Source: Methanogenium cariaci JCM 10550 (GTDB lineage Archaea; Halobacteriota; Methanomicrobia; Methanomicrobiales; Methanomicrobiaceae). From it: a stretch of 64,000 nt of DNA. The stretch is from positions 124,001 through 188,000 of the forward strand of contig NZ_BBBG01000001.1 of the NCBI RefSeq assembly GCF_001315945.1. The letters are read 5' to 3'. This document shows, in pieces, positions 52,056 to 62,205 of the stretch; within the stretch, counting starts at the first letter, position 1, and every line of letters starts with the position of its first letter. The notes beneath the pieces are model-generated. The model was not told the DNA's origin. It saw nothing but the letters and a program-made list of their open reading frames with translations, and ran no database searches. The position numbers were made by a program, and so were the translations under genes.

Positions 52056-53554
52056 CCATCATTCACCCTGCTGAATATCTCATTGGACTGGTCAACGAGC
52101 TACGCAAACTGCCGCATGAGACCGAATGGGCCGAGTTCAAAGTAAATAATTACGACCCGCAGAAAATTGGCGAATACATCTCTGCACTGTCCAACGCCGC
52201 TGCTTTGAATGGCAAGGCGTTTGGGTATCTTGTCTGGGGGGGTATTGAGGATGGGACACAGGCTATCGTCGGCACCACCTTCTCTCCCCCCCGGATGGCC
52301 AAAGTTGGTAATGAAGAACTGGAAAACTGGCTGCTGCGTCTGTTATCCCCCCAGAATCAACTTTCGTTTTTTGAGGTGAATGTTGATGGGAAACAGGTCG
52401 TTCTGCTGGAGATTGAACGGGCCTTCCGTCATCCGGTACAGTTCCAAAACCAGGAGTTCATCCGGGTGGGCTCCTACAAAAAGAAACTCAGGGACTTTCC
52501 CGAAAAAGAACGGGCACTATGGCGCATCTTTGATCAGACACCCTTTGAGGACGGTATCGCAGCAGAACGGATTGCGGATGGAGACGTCCTGAAGCTGCTT
52601 GATTATCCCGCCTACTTCGACCTGATGGATCTTCCGCTGCCGGAAAGCCGTGAAGGAGTCCTGCACGCACTGGCAGACGATGAAATTATTGTGGCAGCCG
52701 ATGCAGGTGGCTGGAACATCACAAACCTTGGCGCAATACTGTTTGCCAAACGTTTGAGCGACTTCCGGTCACTTCGGAGAAAGGCGATGCGAATTATTTG
52801 CTATCGTGGCAACAGCCGTATTGAGACAATTAAGGAGCAGATGAATGACAAGGGCTACGCGAGCGGTTTTGAAGAACTGATCGCCGCCATCAACAATCTC
52901 TTACCTTCCAATGAAGAGATTAAACAAGCCCTGCGTAAGACCGTCCCTGTGTATCCCGAGCTGGCTGTGCGTGAACTGGTGGTGAACGCGTTGATCCATC
53001 AGGATTTCTTCCTCACCGGTAGCGGCCCGATGGTAGAGATATTCGACGATCGCATGGAGATCAGCAATCCGGGAAAGCCGTTGGTAGCAACCGAACGATT
53101 CCTTGATACCTCCCCCCCGAAGTCGCGGAACGAAACCTTGGCATCCCTGATGCGGCGCATGGGCATCTGTGAAGAGCGGGGGGGGAGCGGTATTGACAAG
53201 GTGGTGTTCCAGACGGAGTTCTACCAACTCCCTGCTCCCCTCTTTGAAATGGCAGGTGAGACAACACGAACGATACTCTTCGCCCCTCGTCCGCTTACCA
53301 GGATGGACAAGGCGGATCGCGTGCGGGCCTGTTACCTTCATGCCTGCCTGAAATATGTGAACCGGGAATATTTGACGAATAGCTCTCTACGTGAGCGGTT
53401 TGGAATTGCACCGAAGAACAGTGCAACAGCTTCCCGATATATCAAAGAGGCATTAGGCATGGGAAAAATTGTCCCTTACGATCCGACGGCAGGCTCAAAG
53501 ATCATGAAATATGTCCCCCCCTGGTGGGCAGCACCAGACGCAGGAGATGCTTGA
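52052..53554 (+). CDS. AlbA_2-domain ATP-binding protein coupled to the restriction system
   Basis: About 495 residues. The N-terminal AlbA_2 (Schlafen-type) domain: HETEWAEFKVNNYDPQKIGEYISALSNAAAL, FGYLVWGIEDGT, and FIRVGSYKKKLRDFPEKERALW. The C-terminal part resembles GHKL ATP-binding domains: ELAVRELVVNALIHQDF (Asn-box-like), VEIFDDRMEISNPG and RRMGICEERGSGIDKV. A winged-helix end follows (LRERFGIAPKNSATASRYIKEAL). The frame is intact throughout. It overlaps hsdS by four bases, so its expression is tied to it. Proteins of this class often sit between hsdS and hsdR; regulation or an added defence role is inferred. Confidence 0.85.
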   Translation: MTIIHPAEYLIGLVNELRKLPHETEWAEFKVNNYDPQKIGEYISALSNAAALNGKAFGYLVWGGIEDGTQAIVGTTFSPPRMAKVGNEELENWLLRLLSPQNQLSFFEVNVDGKQVVLLEIERAFRHPVQFQNQEFIRVGSYKKKLRDFPEKERALWRIFDQTPFEDGIAAERIADGDVLKLLDYPAYFDLMDLPLPESREGVLHALADDEIIVAADAGGWNITNLGAILFAKRLSDFRSLRRKAMRIICYRGNSRIETIKEQMNDKGYASGFEELIAAINNLLPSNEEIKQALRKTVPVYPELAVRELVVNALIHQDFFLTGSGPMVEIFDDRMEISNPGKPLVATERFLDTSPPKSRNETLASLMRRMGICEERGGSGIDKVVFQTEFYQLPAPLFEMAGETTRTILFAPRPLTRMDKADRVRACYLHACLKYVNREYLTNSSLRERFGIAPKNSATASRYIKEALGMGKIVPYDPTAGSKIMKYVPPWWAAPDAGDA

Positions 53555-53589
53555 TCAGTCCCTCATCGAAGTGTCAATGAGGTTATGAT

Positions 53590-53900
53590 ACATCTGCAAT
53601 ATCTCGTTTTTTCAAAATATGCACGGAAATACGCTCCCAAAGTTTGTTTGACGGGTGTTTGACAAATCCCTTTCCTGCTGATCTTTGCTTTCGGCAAGAA
53701 CCTAATATTTTGTGTATTTTTGAAAATTAACCGATATGTGCTCGTATCAATTTGCTTGACGGGTGTTTGACAAATCCCTTTCCTGCTGATCTTTGCTTTC
53801 GGCAAGAACTCGATATTTTGTGTATTTCTGAAAATTAACTGATATGTACTCGTAACAATTTGCTTGATGGCTACTTGACGGGTACTTGCTGATTTCCTGT
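53590..53900. repeat. 108-bp direct tandem repeats between the AlbA_2 gene and hsdR
   Basis: Two full units (about 53651-53758 and 53759-53866) are nearly identical over GACGGGTGTTTGACAAATCC and TTTGCTTTCGGCAAGAAC. GGCAAGAA recurs at 53693 and 53801, giving a 108-base period. A partial unit precedes (TTTGTTTGACGGGTG) and a degenerate one follows (CTTGACGGGTACTTG). CTTTCGGCAAG inside the unit can form a short hairpin with neighbouring bases. A minus-strand frame runs through them but has no family look. The region 53555-54097 holds no gene otherwise. Confidence 0.85.
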
Positions 53901-54097
53901 CCGGAGGTAGCGTCATGAATGCTGATATCCGCGAATAGAAGGGCTTAAACTCCTGTTTCGGGCAGATAAATCCTTTGATAAGTAGCGGAAGGTCCTTTGA
54001 CGAATGAAATACAAAATCATAGCCAAATCCTTAATTTCCTGCAAGGCAAGTCTAAACATAATGGATTTGCTGATGGCTGGCTGACAGAGGGGATACA

Positions 54098-57000
54098 GTG
54101 ACCACGGACACCACCGAAAATGGGCTCGAACGGTTGATCTGCACAGCCCTTACCGGTGCACCCTGTGATTCGGGCGGAGGTTCAGAGGGTCAGGTCGGGG
54201 AACGCCCCCCCGCTGTCTATGGTGCGGGCTGGATCTGTGGGAAACCCACCGACTATGATCGCGAATACTGCATTGACCTCGTCCAGTTCGGGGCCTTCCT
54301 TCATACAACCCAACCGGGGGGGTGGCAGAGAGCCTCGCCCTCGATGAGGACGGGCCGACCAGGCGGAAGTTTCTCGCACGACTGCAGGGCGAAATCAGCA
54401 GGCGGGGCAGCATCGATGTGCTGCGCCGTGGGATTGATCACGGGCGGCACCATATCGATCTCTTCTACGGCACGCCGTCGTCGGGCAACACTGTTGCAAA
54501 AGAACGCTACGACGCAAACCGCTTCAGCGTAACCCGGCAGCTCCGCTACAGCCGCGACGAGACGCAGCTTTCTCTTGACATGGTTCTCTTTATCAATGGA
54601 CTCCCTGTCGTCACGTTTGAACTGAAAAACACTCTTACCAAGCAGACGGTTGAGGATGCGATTCATCAGTACCAGCGTGACCGCGACCCGCGGGAAAAAC
54701 TCTTTGAGTTCGGTCGCTGTGTAGTGCATTTCGCATTGGACGAGCATGAAGTGCGCTTCTGCACCCACCTGAAAGGCAAAGGTTCGTGGTTTTTACCCTT
54801 TAACAAGGGCTGGAACGACGGTGCAGGCAACCCTCCCAATCCGAGCGGGCTCAAGACTGACTTCCTCTGGAAACAGATCCTCACCCGTCGTGGACTGACC
54901 GATATCCTTGAGAACTATGCACAGATTGTAGAGACCAAAGATGAAAAAACCGGGAAGAAAAAGGCGGATCAGATATGGCCACGTTTCCACCAGCTCGATG
55001 TGGTTCGCAGGCTTCTAACTGATGCACAAGAGCATGGTGCCGGTAGGCGTTATCTCATCCAACACTCGGCGGGCAGCGGTAAATCAAACTCCATCGCATG
55101 GCTTGCTTATCAGTTGATTCGTCTTCAGAAAAACGAAACCGAGGTCTTTGAATCTATCATCGTGGTGACCGACCGGCGTCTCCTCGATCAGCAGATCCGC
55201 GACACCATCAAACATTTTGCACAGGTGAAAGCGGTCGTGGGTCATGCGAAGGACTCCGGCGACCTGCGCCGGTTCATCGAGAGCGGCAAGAAGATCATCA
55301 TCACAACAGTGCAGAAGTTCCCATTCATTCTGAACGAAATTGGCAATGAACCGCGGGGACGACGCTTTGCAATCATCATCGATGAGGCACACTCAAGCCA
55401 GGGTGGCAAGACCTCCGCAGCGCTTTCGCTGTCTCTCTCTGAAGCGGGTGCAACAGAGGACGGCGAGACAACAGAGGACATCATCAACCGGCTGATGGAC
55501 GGAAAAAAGCTCCTCACCAATGCCAGTTATTTCGCTTTCACCGCCACACCCAAGAACAAGACCCTTGAGATCTTTGGCGAACCGCTACCGCAGACGGATG
55601 GTACGGTAAAACATGTGCCCTTCCACAGCTACACCATGAAGCAGGCGATACAGGAAGGATTTATTCTGGACGTCCTCAAGAATTACACACCGGTGAACAG
55701 CTATTACCGACTGGTCAAAACAGCGGAGGGCGATCCGGAATTCGACACCAAAAAAGCACAGAAAAAACTGCGCTGCTATGTGGAAAGTCATGATCATGCG
55801 GTTCGTCTCAAGGCCGAGATTATGGTGGATCACTTCCATGAGCAGGTACTGGCACTCAACAAGATCGGTGGACAGGCACGGGCGATGGTCGTCACCAGCG
55901 GCATCGAACGGGCCATACAGTATTTCTGTACAATCCGGGACTATCTCATTGAGCGCAAGAGCCCGTATCAGGCCATCGTCGCATTTTCAGGTGAGCATGA
56001 GTATGGCGGGATGAAAGTCACCGAGGCGTCACTCAACGGTTTTCCATCAAACAGCATTGCGGATAAAATCCAGACCGACCCATACCGTTTCCTGATCTGC
56101 GCTGACAAATTTCAGACCGGGTATGATGAACCGCTGCTACACACGATGTATGTAGACAAGCAGTTATCCGGGATCAAGGCGGTTCAGACGCTGTCACGCC
56201 TCAATCGGGCGCACCCGAAGAAGCATGACGTCTTCGTCCTTGACTTCATGAACGACACCGATCAGATTCAGTTGGCATTTGCAGATTACTACCGCACAAC
56301 CGTCCTGAGTGAAGAGACCGATCCCGACAAACTCCACGATCTGAAGGCAGACCTTGACAGTTACCAGGTTTACGCAGATTCGGAGATCGAGAATCTCGTG
56401 ACACTCTACCTCAGCGGGGCAGACCGTGACAAGCTTGACCCAATCCTTGATGCCTGTGTTGTCATCTACCGGGAACAGCTTGACGAGGACGGTCAGGTTG
56501 ACTTCAAGAGCAAGGCCAAGGCGTTCACCCGGACATATGGATTCCTCGCATCGGTTCTGCCATACAACAACGCAGGGGGGTGGGAGAAGCTCTCAATATT
56601 CCTCACCTTCCTAGTGCCAAAGCTTCCGGCCCCCCACAAGAAGACGACCTCTCAAAGGGCATCCTTGAAGTAATTGACATGGACAGCTATCGGGCGGAAA
56701 AACAGGCGGTGGTACGCATACAACTCCCGGACGAGGATGCCGAAATCAACCCGGTGCCAACAAGCGGCGGCGGACACAAACCGGAGCCTGAACTTGACCA
56801 GCTTTCAAACATTATCAGGACTTTTAACGACCAGTTTGGAAATATTCCCTGGGCCAACAGTGATCAGGTGCACAAACTGATTACCGAAGATATTCCCGTG
56901 CGTGTCTCTGCTGATACCGCTTACCAGAACGCAAAGAAAAACTCTGACAAACAGAACGCCCGTATCGAGCATGACAAAGCCCTTGGCCGGGTAATGAATG

Positions 57001-57116
57001 CCATACTCAAAGACGATACAGAACTGTTCAAACAGTTCATGGACAACGAATCATTCCGGAGGTGGATGAAAGACACCGTGTTCGGTCTCACCTATGAGGA
57101 TCACGCGACGGGCTGA
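54098..57116 (+). CDS. hsdR: Type I restriction endonuclease subunit HsdR
   Basis: ATP-driven translocase and nuclease, about 1000 residues. The N-terminal nuclease has LSLDMVLFINGLPVVTFELKN (the D...E-x-K triad). The helicase core follows: Walker A HSAGSGKSNS, motif Ia IIVVTDRRLLDQQ, DEAH-type IIDEAHSSQGG, FAFTATPKNKTLE, and VI-like QTLSRLNRAHP. A C-terminal helical domain ends KDTVFGLTYEDHATG. Frames change near 54318 and 56632; between them about 2.3 kb is uninterrupted and free of long G/C runs, unlike the chromosomal genes around it. The gene starts after the tandem repeats, so it probably has its own promoter. Confidence 0.94.
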
Positions 57117-57245
57117 ACTGTTCATCCTGGGTGCTTACCTGCGTTCTGAATCGGATCATACTCTGATCCGCACACCTTTATTTATCCCGCCCTCTTTCAG
57201 GGGGCGTCATCCTATTTATTATATGTCCAACCTGATCAAATATTA

Positions 57246-57255
57246 TTTATATATT
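57246..57255 (+). promoter_or_regulatory. Box A of pilin-like gene 2
   Basis: TTTATATATT, a near-perfect archaeal TATA element, lies about 23-32 bases before the GTG at 57278. Transcription would begin at the start codon (leaderless). Confidence 0.6.
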
Positions 57256-57277
57256 TGGTTATATCAACTGAGATATA

Positions 57278-57847
57278 GTGGATGATTCGGGGGGGCGTCA
57301 CAGAGTATCGGAAATATTCTCATGGTATTTCTCGTAGTGCTGTTCGCCGGTGTGACTTTTGTATATGTGATGAGCATTGAGGAAGGCAGCGCCATCGGCG
57401 ACTATACACCCCCCCAGTATGCCATGATGGATGCAACGGTCATACCGGCACTCTCGGCGCTTAACACCTGGGACGCAGATTCCATCAAAATTCGGTTCAC
57501 TGCCGGAAATGAACTCGATTTGCAGTATGAGGAAGGGGGGGTGTATGCCGGAACGGAAGGCATCAAATTCATGCTCATCGATCCGGACGGCGGATCCCAT
57601 GAGGCGATGCAGTCCATAACCATGCAGGGACAGAGAATCAATCCGGGTGCAGAGTTCTATTATTTCACCGTATCATCCGGTCTTCCGTATTATATCACCA
57701 ATGCATATTCCCGGATCGGGGGATGACAGCACCTGGGGGGGAGGCGACTGGTCATACCCCAAACCCTTTGCATCAGGGACATGGCGGGTTCAGATCATCG
57801 ATGACAATCTGGGTGTGCTCATCGCAGACGAAGAGGTGGTGATCTGA
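57278..57847 (+). CDS. Archaeal type IV pilin-like protein, paralogue 2
   Basis: About 188 residues, a close paralogue of the gene at 47094 in the same orientation. It starts at GTG 57278 as MDDSGG, and after a distorted G run continues SQSIGNILMVFLVVLFAGVTF, the pilin-type N terminus. Shared blocks: NTWDADSIKIRFTAGNEL, KFMLIDPDGGSHEAMQS, YYITNAYSRIGDDSTW, WRVQIIDDNLGVLIADEE. A further break lies near 57720. It lies just downstream of hsdR. The strong TATA box suggests good expression. Confidence 0.8.
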
Positions 57848-58028
57848 TCTCGTCTCCCGGAATCATACGATGAGTTTCCCGCACCCGTTTTCTCACTCCT
57901 TTTTTGCAATGTAGCGATACTCCTGACCGCAGGGGTATCGACATCCGATCTGCGGGTGATGGCTGTCTGCAACAGACCTCCCGGTCTGCCGGGGAATAGC
58001 TTTTATTTTATGACCGCCAGTTCCGTGT

Positions 58029-58415
58029 ATGATCTTCAGACACGCAGCAGATGTCCCTGCCGAAGAGATCAAACGGCCGGGTTTTTCCGGCGTGACCGTC
58101 CGGTTTCTCGTAACCGCTGCCGATGACAACCCGCGGTGTGCCCTCTGGCTTCTGGAATTTCATCCGGGGGGGGTCCACCGACTGGCACCGCCACCAGGAA
58201 GAGCATCAGATATATTTGCTTGAAGGGGGGGAGGGGGGGGTCGTCGTCGGTGATGACAAGACAAAGACCTCCGTCCGTGCAGGCGATGTCATCTCCACCC
58301 TTCCCTGCGAGATCTGATCATGAATACCGGCACCGGCATGCTGAAGATGATCTGTGCAGTCCCCCCCATTCTTCCGGGAACAACCGGGAGACAGACCACA
58401 CCGTGTGATGAATAG
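58029..58415 (+). CDS. Small cupin-domain protein
   Basis: About 125 residues after correction. Cupin motif 1: TDWHRHQEEHQIYLLEGEG (two His and a Glu for the metal). Motif 2: AGDVI...PCEI, after which the frame shifts and reads MNTGTGMLKMICAVPILPGTTG to PCDE. Breaks lie at the G runs near 58165 and 58225 and near 58314. Function unknown; small metal-binding cupins of this type often act as isomerases or sensors. Confidence 0.72.
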
Positions 58416-58531
58416 TGGAGATATCAGGATGGTTCCTATGTTCTCTGTGCATACCGAGAGGTTCAGACTGCCGTCACGAAGAGGGCCTCGTAACAATAAT
58501 CCCCTATGGTGGGCATACATGAGAAGAAGTT

Positions 58532-59834
<1,303 letters not shown>

Positions 59835-59837
59835 TAC

Positions 59838-59910
59838 TCATTTTTTCCGGCTCTTGTGAGGGTGTTAAAAAATTGAATACATTTTTCCGGCTCTTTCATT
59901 TTCCGGACAT
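59838..59910 (+). terminator. T-rich terminators after serS
   Basis: CTCATTTTTTCCGG directly after the stop, and a second tract ATTTTTCCGGCTCTTTCATTTTCC about 40 bases on. TTTTTCCGGCTCTT occurs twice, at 59844 and 59882. Confidence 0.5.
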
Positions 59911-59963
59911 TTTTAAAATGACTCGCCGGTAAATCCGAACAGGTGCGGAGATAAATCCTGAGA

Positions 59964-60349
59964 TCAGGATCGTGCAATCAGCAGACTGTAATAACTCCCG
60001 TTCCAGGAGATGACTTTGTATTTGTGGCCGCCGTCCATGCAGTCTTCAACGGAGTATTTTGACATGATCTCGTCAGTTGCCTTTCCCTGAACACGAACCG
60101 TGCTGATAAATTCCCCGCCATTGGGATCGATATTGTTAAACAGCTCCCTCAGCTGGGGGGGATACCTCTGAAAATCATCCTCTGATAGCTCTACGATTTC
60201 GGATGTGATATTGTCCCCCCCGGAGTTTCGCTAAGATAGATAGTTCCTCCCAGATCCTGAGATACAAAATGCAGACCGACGAACAATACCGCTATGATCG
60301 CAATGAGTATGATACCGGCTGCCATTGCCAGTTTTTTTCCTATTCCCAT
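59964..60349 (-). CDS. Small membrane-anchored protein, distant relative of the 27-28 kb family
   Basis: About 128 residues. It begins MGIGKKLAMAAGIILIAIIAVLF (membrane anchor). A break at a C run near 60213 is followed by NITSEIVELSEDDFQRYPPQLRELF, VRVQGKATDEIMSKYSVEDC and a C-terminal WNGSYYSLLIARS. The DDF...P..L.ELF element and the C-terminal W/Y-NG-x-Y block parallel the tandem genes at 27457 and 28054, so it probably belongs to the same family. Start ATG 60349 is chosen because upstream residues are not family-like. An A/T-rich TATA-like block at about 60438-60452 could serve it. Confidence 0.65.
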
Positions 60350-60664
60350 ATTATATGCCACCGGATTTTTCGTATTCGTTATAGTATCTGACCGACTTGT
60401 CCCGGAACATATGCGGGTGAACAAATGGTCGCCAGGTATTCAATATATATAACTCCTTATATGTCTGTTCTGACCAAACCATCGAAGTGCCGCTCCCTGT
60501 CCTGATGATTCAGCCGAAATTACCTGCATCCTCAAACAGAACGGTGCATACAATCAATAGCTATTTTGCATTAAAAATCGCATTTTTTTACGTTGAATCC
60601 TGATAAATAATTCCCGGATTGTGGTTCAGGGGGGGTTCCGGGAAACAATCGAGAGGGTAAAATC
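60350..60664. other. Gene-free divergent region
   Basis: About 315 bases between the minus-strand membrane protein and the serine hydrolase. It holds a TATA-like ATTCAATATATATAAC (60436-60451) that suits leftward transcription and an A/T-rich CATTAAAAATCGCATTTTTTTACG (60568-60591) that suits rightward transcription. Nothing else is recognised. Confidence 0.4.
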
Positions 60665-62057
60665 ATGAAACTGACCATTGCAGGAATTTTTCTGCTCATA
60701 ATTATCTTTGCTGCCGGTTGCGTTGCATCGCCCCCCCCTGCGACGGGAAGCGACAATCAGGGTGCCGCTGCCTCTATGACAATACCGCTGTCTCAGGCTG
60801 ATGAAGCGACAGCAAAAAACCTTGACGAATACATGACGGCGCTTGGCGACGCCGGTCAGTTCAGCGGGGGGGCCGTAGTGGTGGCCCGGGGGGGCGATAC
60901 CATCCTCCTTTCAAAAGGATACGGCATGGCAAACGAGGAGTTCTCTGTCCCTAACACACCGCAGACCGTATTCCCTATTGCCTCGAACACCAAGCAGTTC
61001 ACCGCTGCCGCCATCATGAAGCTGCAGGAGCAGGGCCGGCTGAATATTACCGACCCGGTTACGGAATATATTCCCAATGCCCCCCCGCGATGGAAGGATA
61101 TCCGTATCTATCATCTGATGAACCATACATCGGGAATTCCGAATCTGGGAGGATATTGTATTACTGACTCTGCGGATCTCACCCTTCCCGAACTCGTGAA
61201 ACGGTTTGCCGACCTTCCCTCACCTTCGAGCCCGGGGGGGAGGGGGGGTATGCCTATTCCAATAATGGCTACACCACGTTAAGCTCCATCATCGAGCAGG
61301 CATCGGGGGGGCAGTCATATGACGAATACCTGAAGGAGAATTTCTTTTTACCTCTCGAAATGACCAGCACAGGACCGGACAATGCCCGCGATGTTTTTCC
61401 CAACCGTGCGTCCGGCTACACCACAATGGACGGGAAGCGGATTCATTACGATCTCCAGAATATCCACAACCTCTATGGGGGCCGGTTCGCTCCACTCCAC
61501 GACCGAAGACCTCTTCGTATGGGAGCGGGCATTCCACACGCCCGGTGCCATCCTTACTTCGCCGTCGCTCGATGCGATGACAGAATACGATTATGGGATT
61601 GCATGTGGTGTCATGAACAACCGCACCTCCATCGGTCACTCCGGGCACGTTTTAGGGTTTGTTTCGGAAACTGCCTATTTCCCGGATGAAGATGTGTGTG
61701 TCATCTTCCTTTTAAACCAAGACAGGATGCCGACGGCAAACCTCTACGAAGACCTTCCGGCCATTGTCTTTAACGAGCCGTATTCCCTGCCGCAGAAGAT
61801 TGATCGCAAGGCCGTTTCTCTGACAGCAGAAGAACTCGGGGGAATACGTAGGAGTTTATCCGTCGGATTTGGATGAGACATGGATGTATACGGTATTTAC
61901 TGAAGGTAACCGCCTGTTCTACACCTCGGATGTGCCCTATGAGACCGTTGAGCTCTTCTTTGAGAGTAACGATACGTTTTTTGTGACCCCCCCGGAATCA
62001 GCAGACTCGGTCATATTTACGCGGGATGCCAACGGGACGGTCAACGGGATGATCTGA
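60665..62057 (+). CDS. Lipoprotein serine hydrolase (class C beta-lactamase / DD-peptidase fold)
   Basis: About 455 residues. The N terminus MKLTIAGIFLLIIIFAAGCVAS is a lipoprotein-type signal with the cysteine at residue 19. The active-site set of the family is complete: SxxK in ASNTKQFTAA, YxN in AYSNNGYTT, and HxG in IGHSGHVLGFVSETAYFP. Upstream GAVVVARGGDTILLSKGYGMAN is typical. A C-terminal lipocalin-like domain follows (VGVYPSDLDETWMYTVFTEG). Breaks lie near 61231, 61468 and 61840. The substrate is unknown; archaea lack murein, so it probably acts as a peptidase or esterase outside the cell. Confidence 0.87.
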
Positions 62058-62156
62058 AACGGTATACCCGTCACATCGCGATTCTCATACATTTTTATAT
62101 TCAGGAATAGGCGGAATCCCTTCTCACCGACAAGACGCAAGGGGGGGGATGCTCGA

Positions 62157-62166
62157 CATATTTATA
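62157..62166 (+). promoter_or_regulatory. Box A of the trpE-trpG genes
   Basis: ATATTTATAC lies about 40-50 bases before ATG 62206. The predicted start is close to GGTGATG (62191), which is the ribosome site. A near-palindromic GTACAAATATGTGCAT (62174-62189) sits at the predicted start and might be an operator. Confidence 0.45.
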
Positions 62167-62205
62167 CAATGACGTACAAATATGTGCATAGGTGATGCCG
62201 GTGGA

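Noticed and set aside
53590-53900. CRISPR array
   Set aside because: The units are 108 bp direct tandem copies without unique spacers, and no cas gene is present.
53563-53916. A 117-codon minus-strand gene with internal repeats
   Set aside because: Its repeats are simply the 108-bp DNA repeats, whose length is a multiple of three. There is no ribosome site or family match, so the DNA repeat is the more economical explanation.
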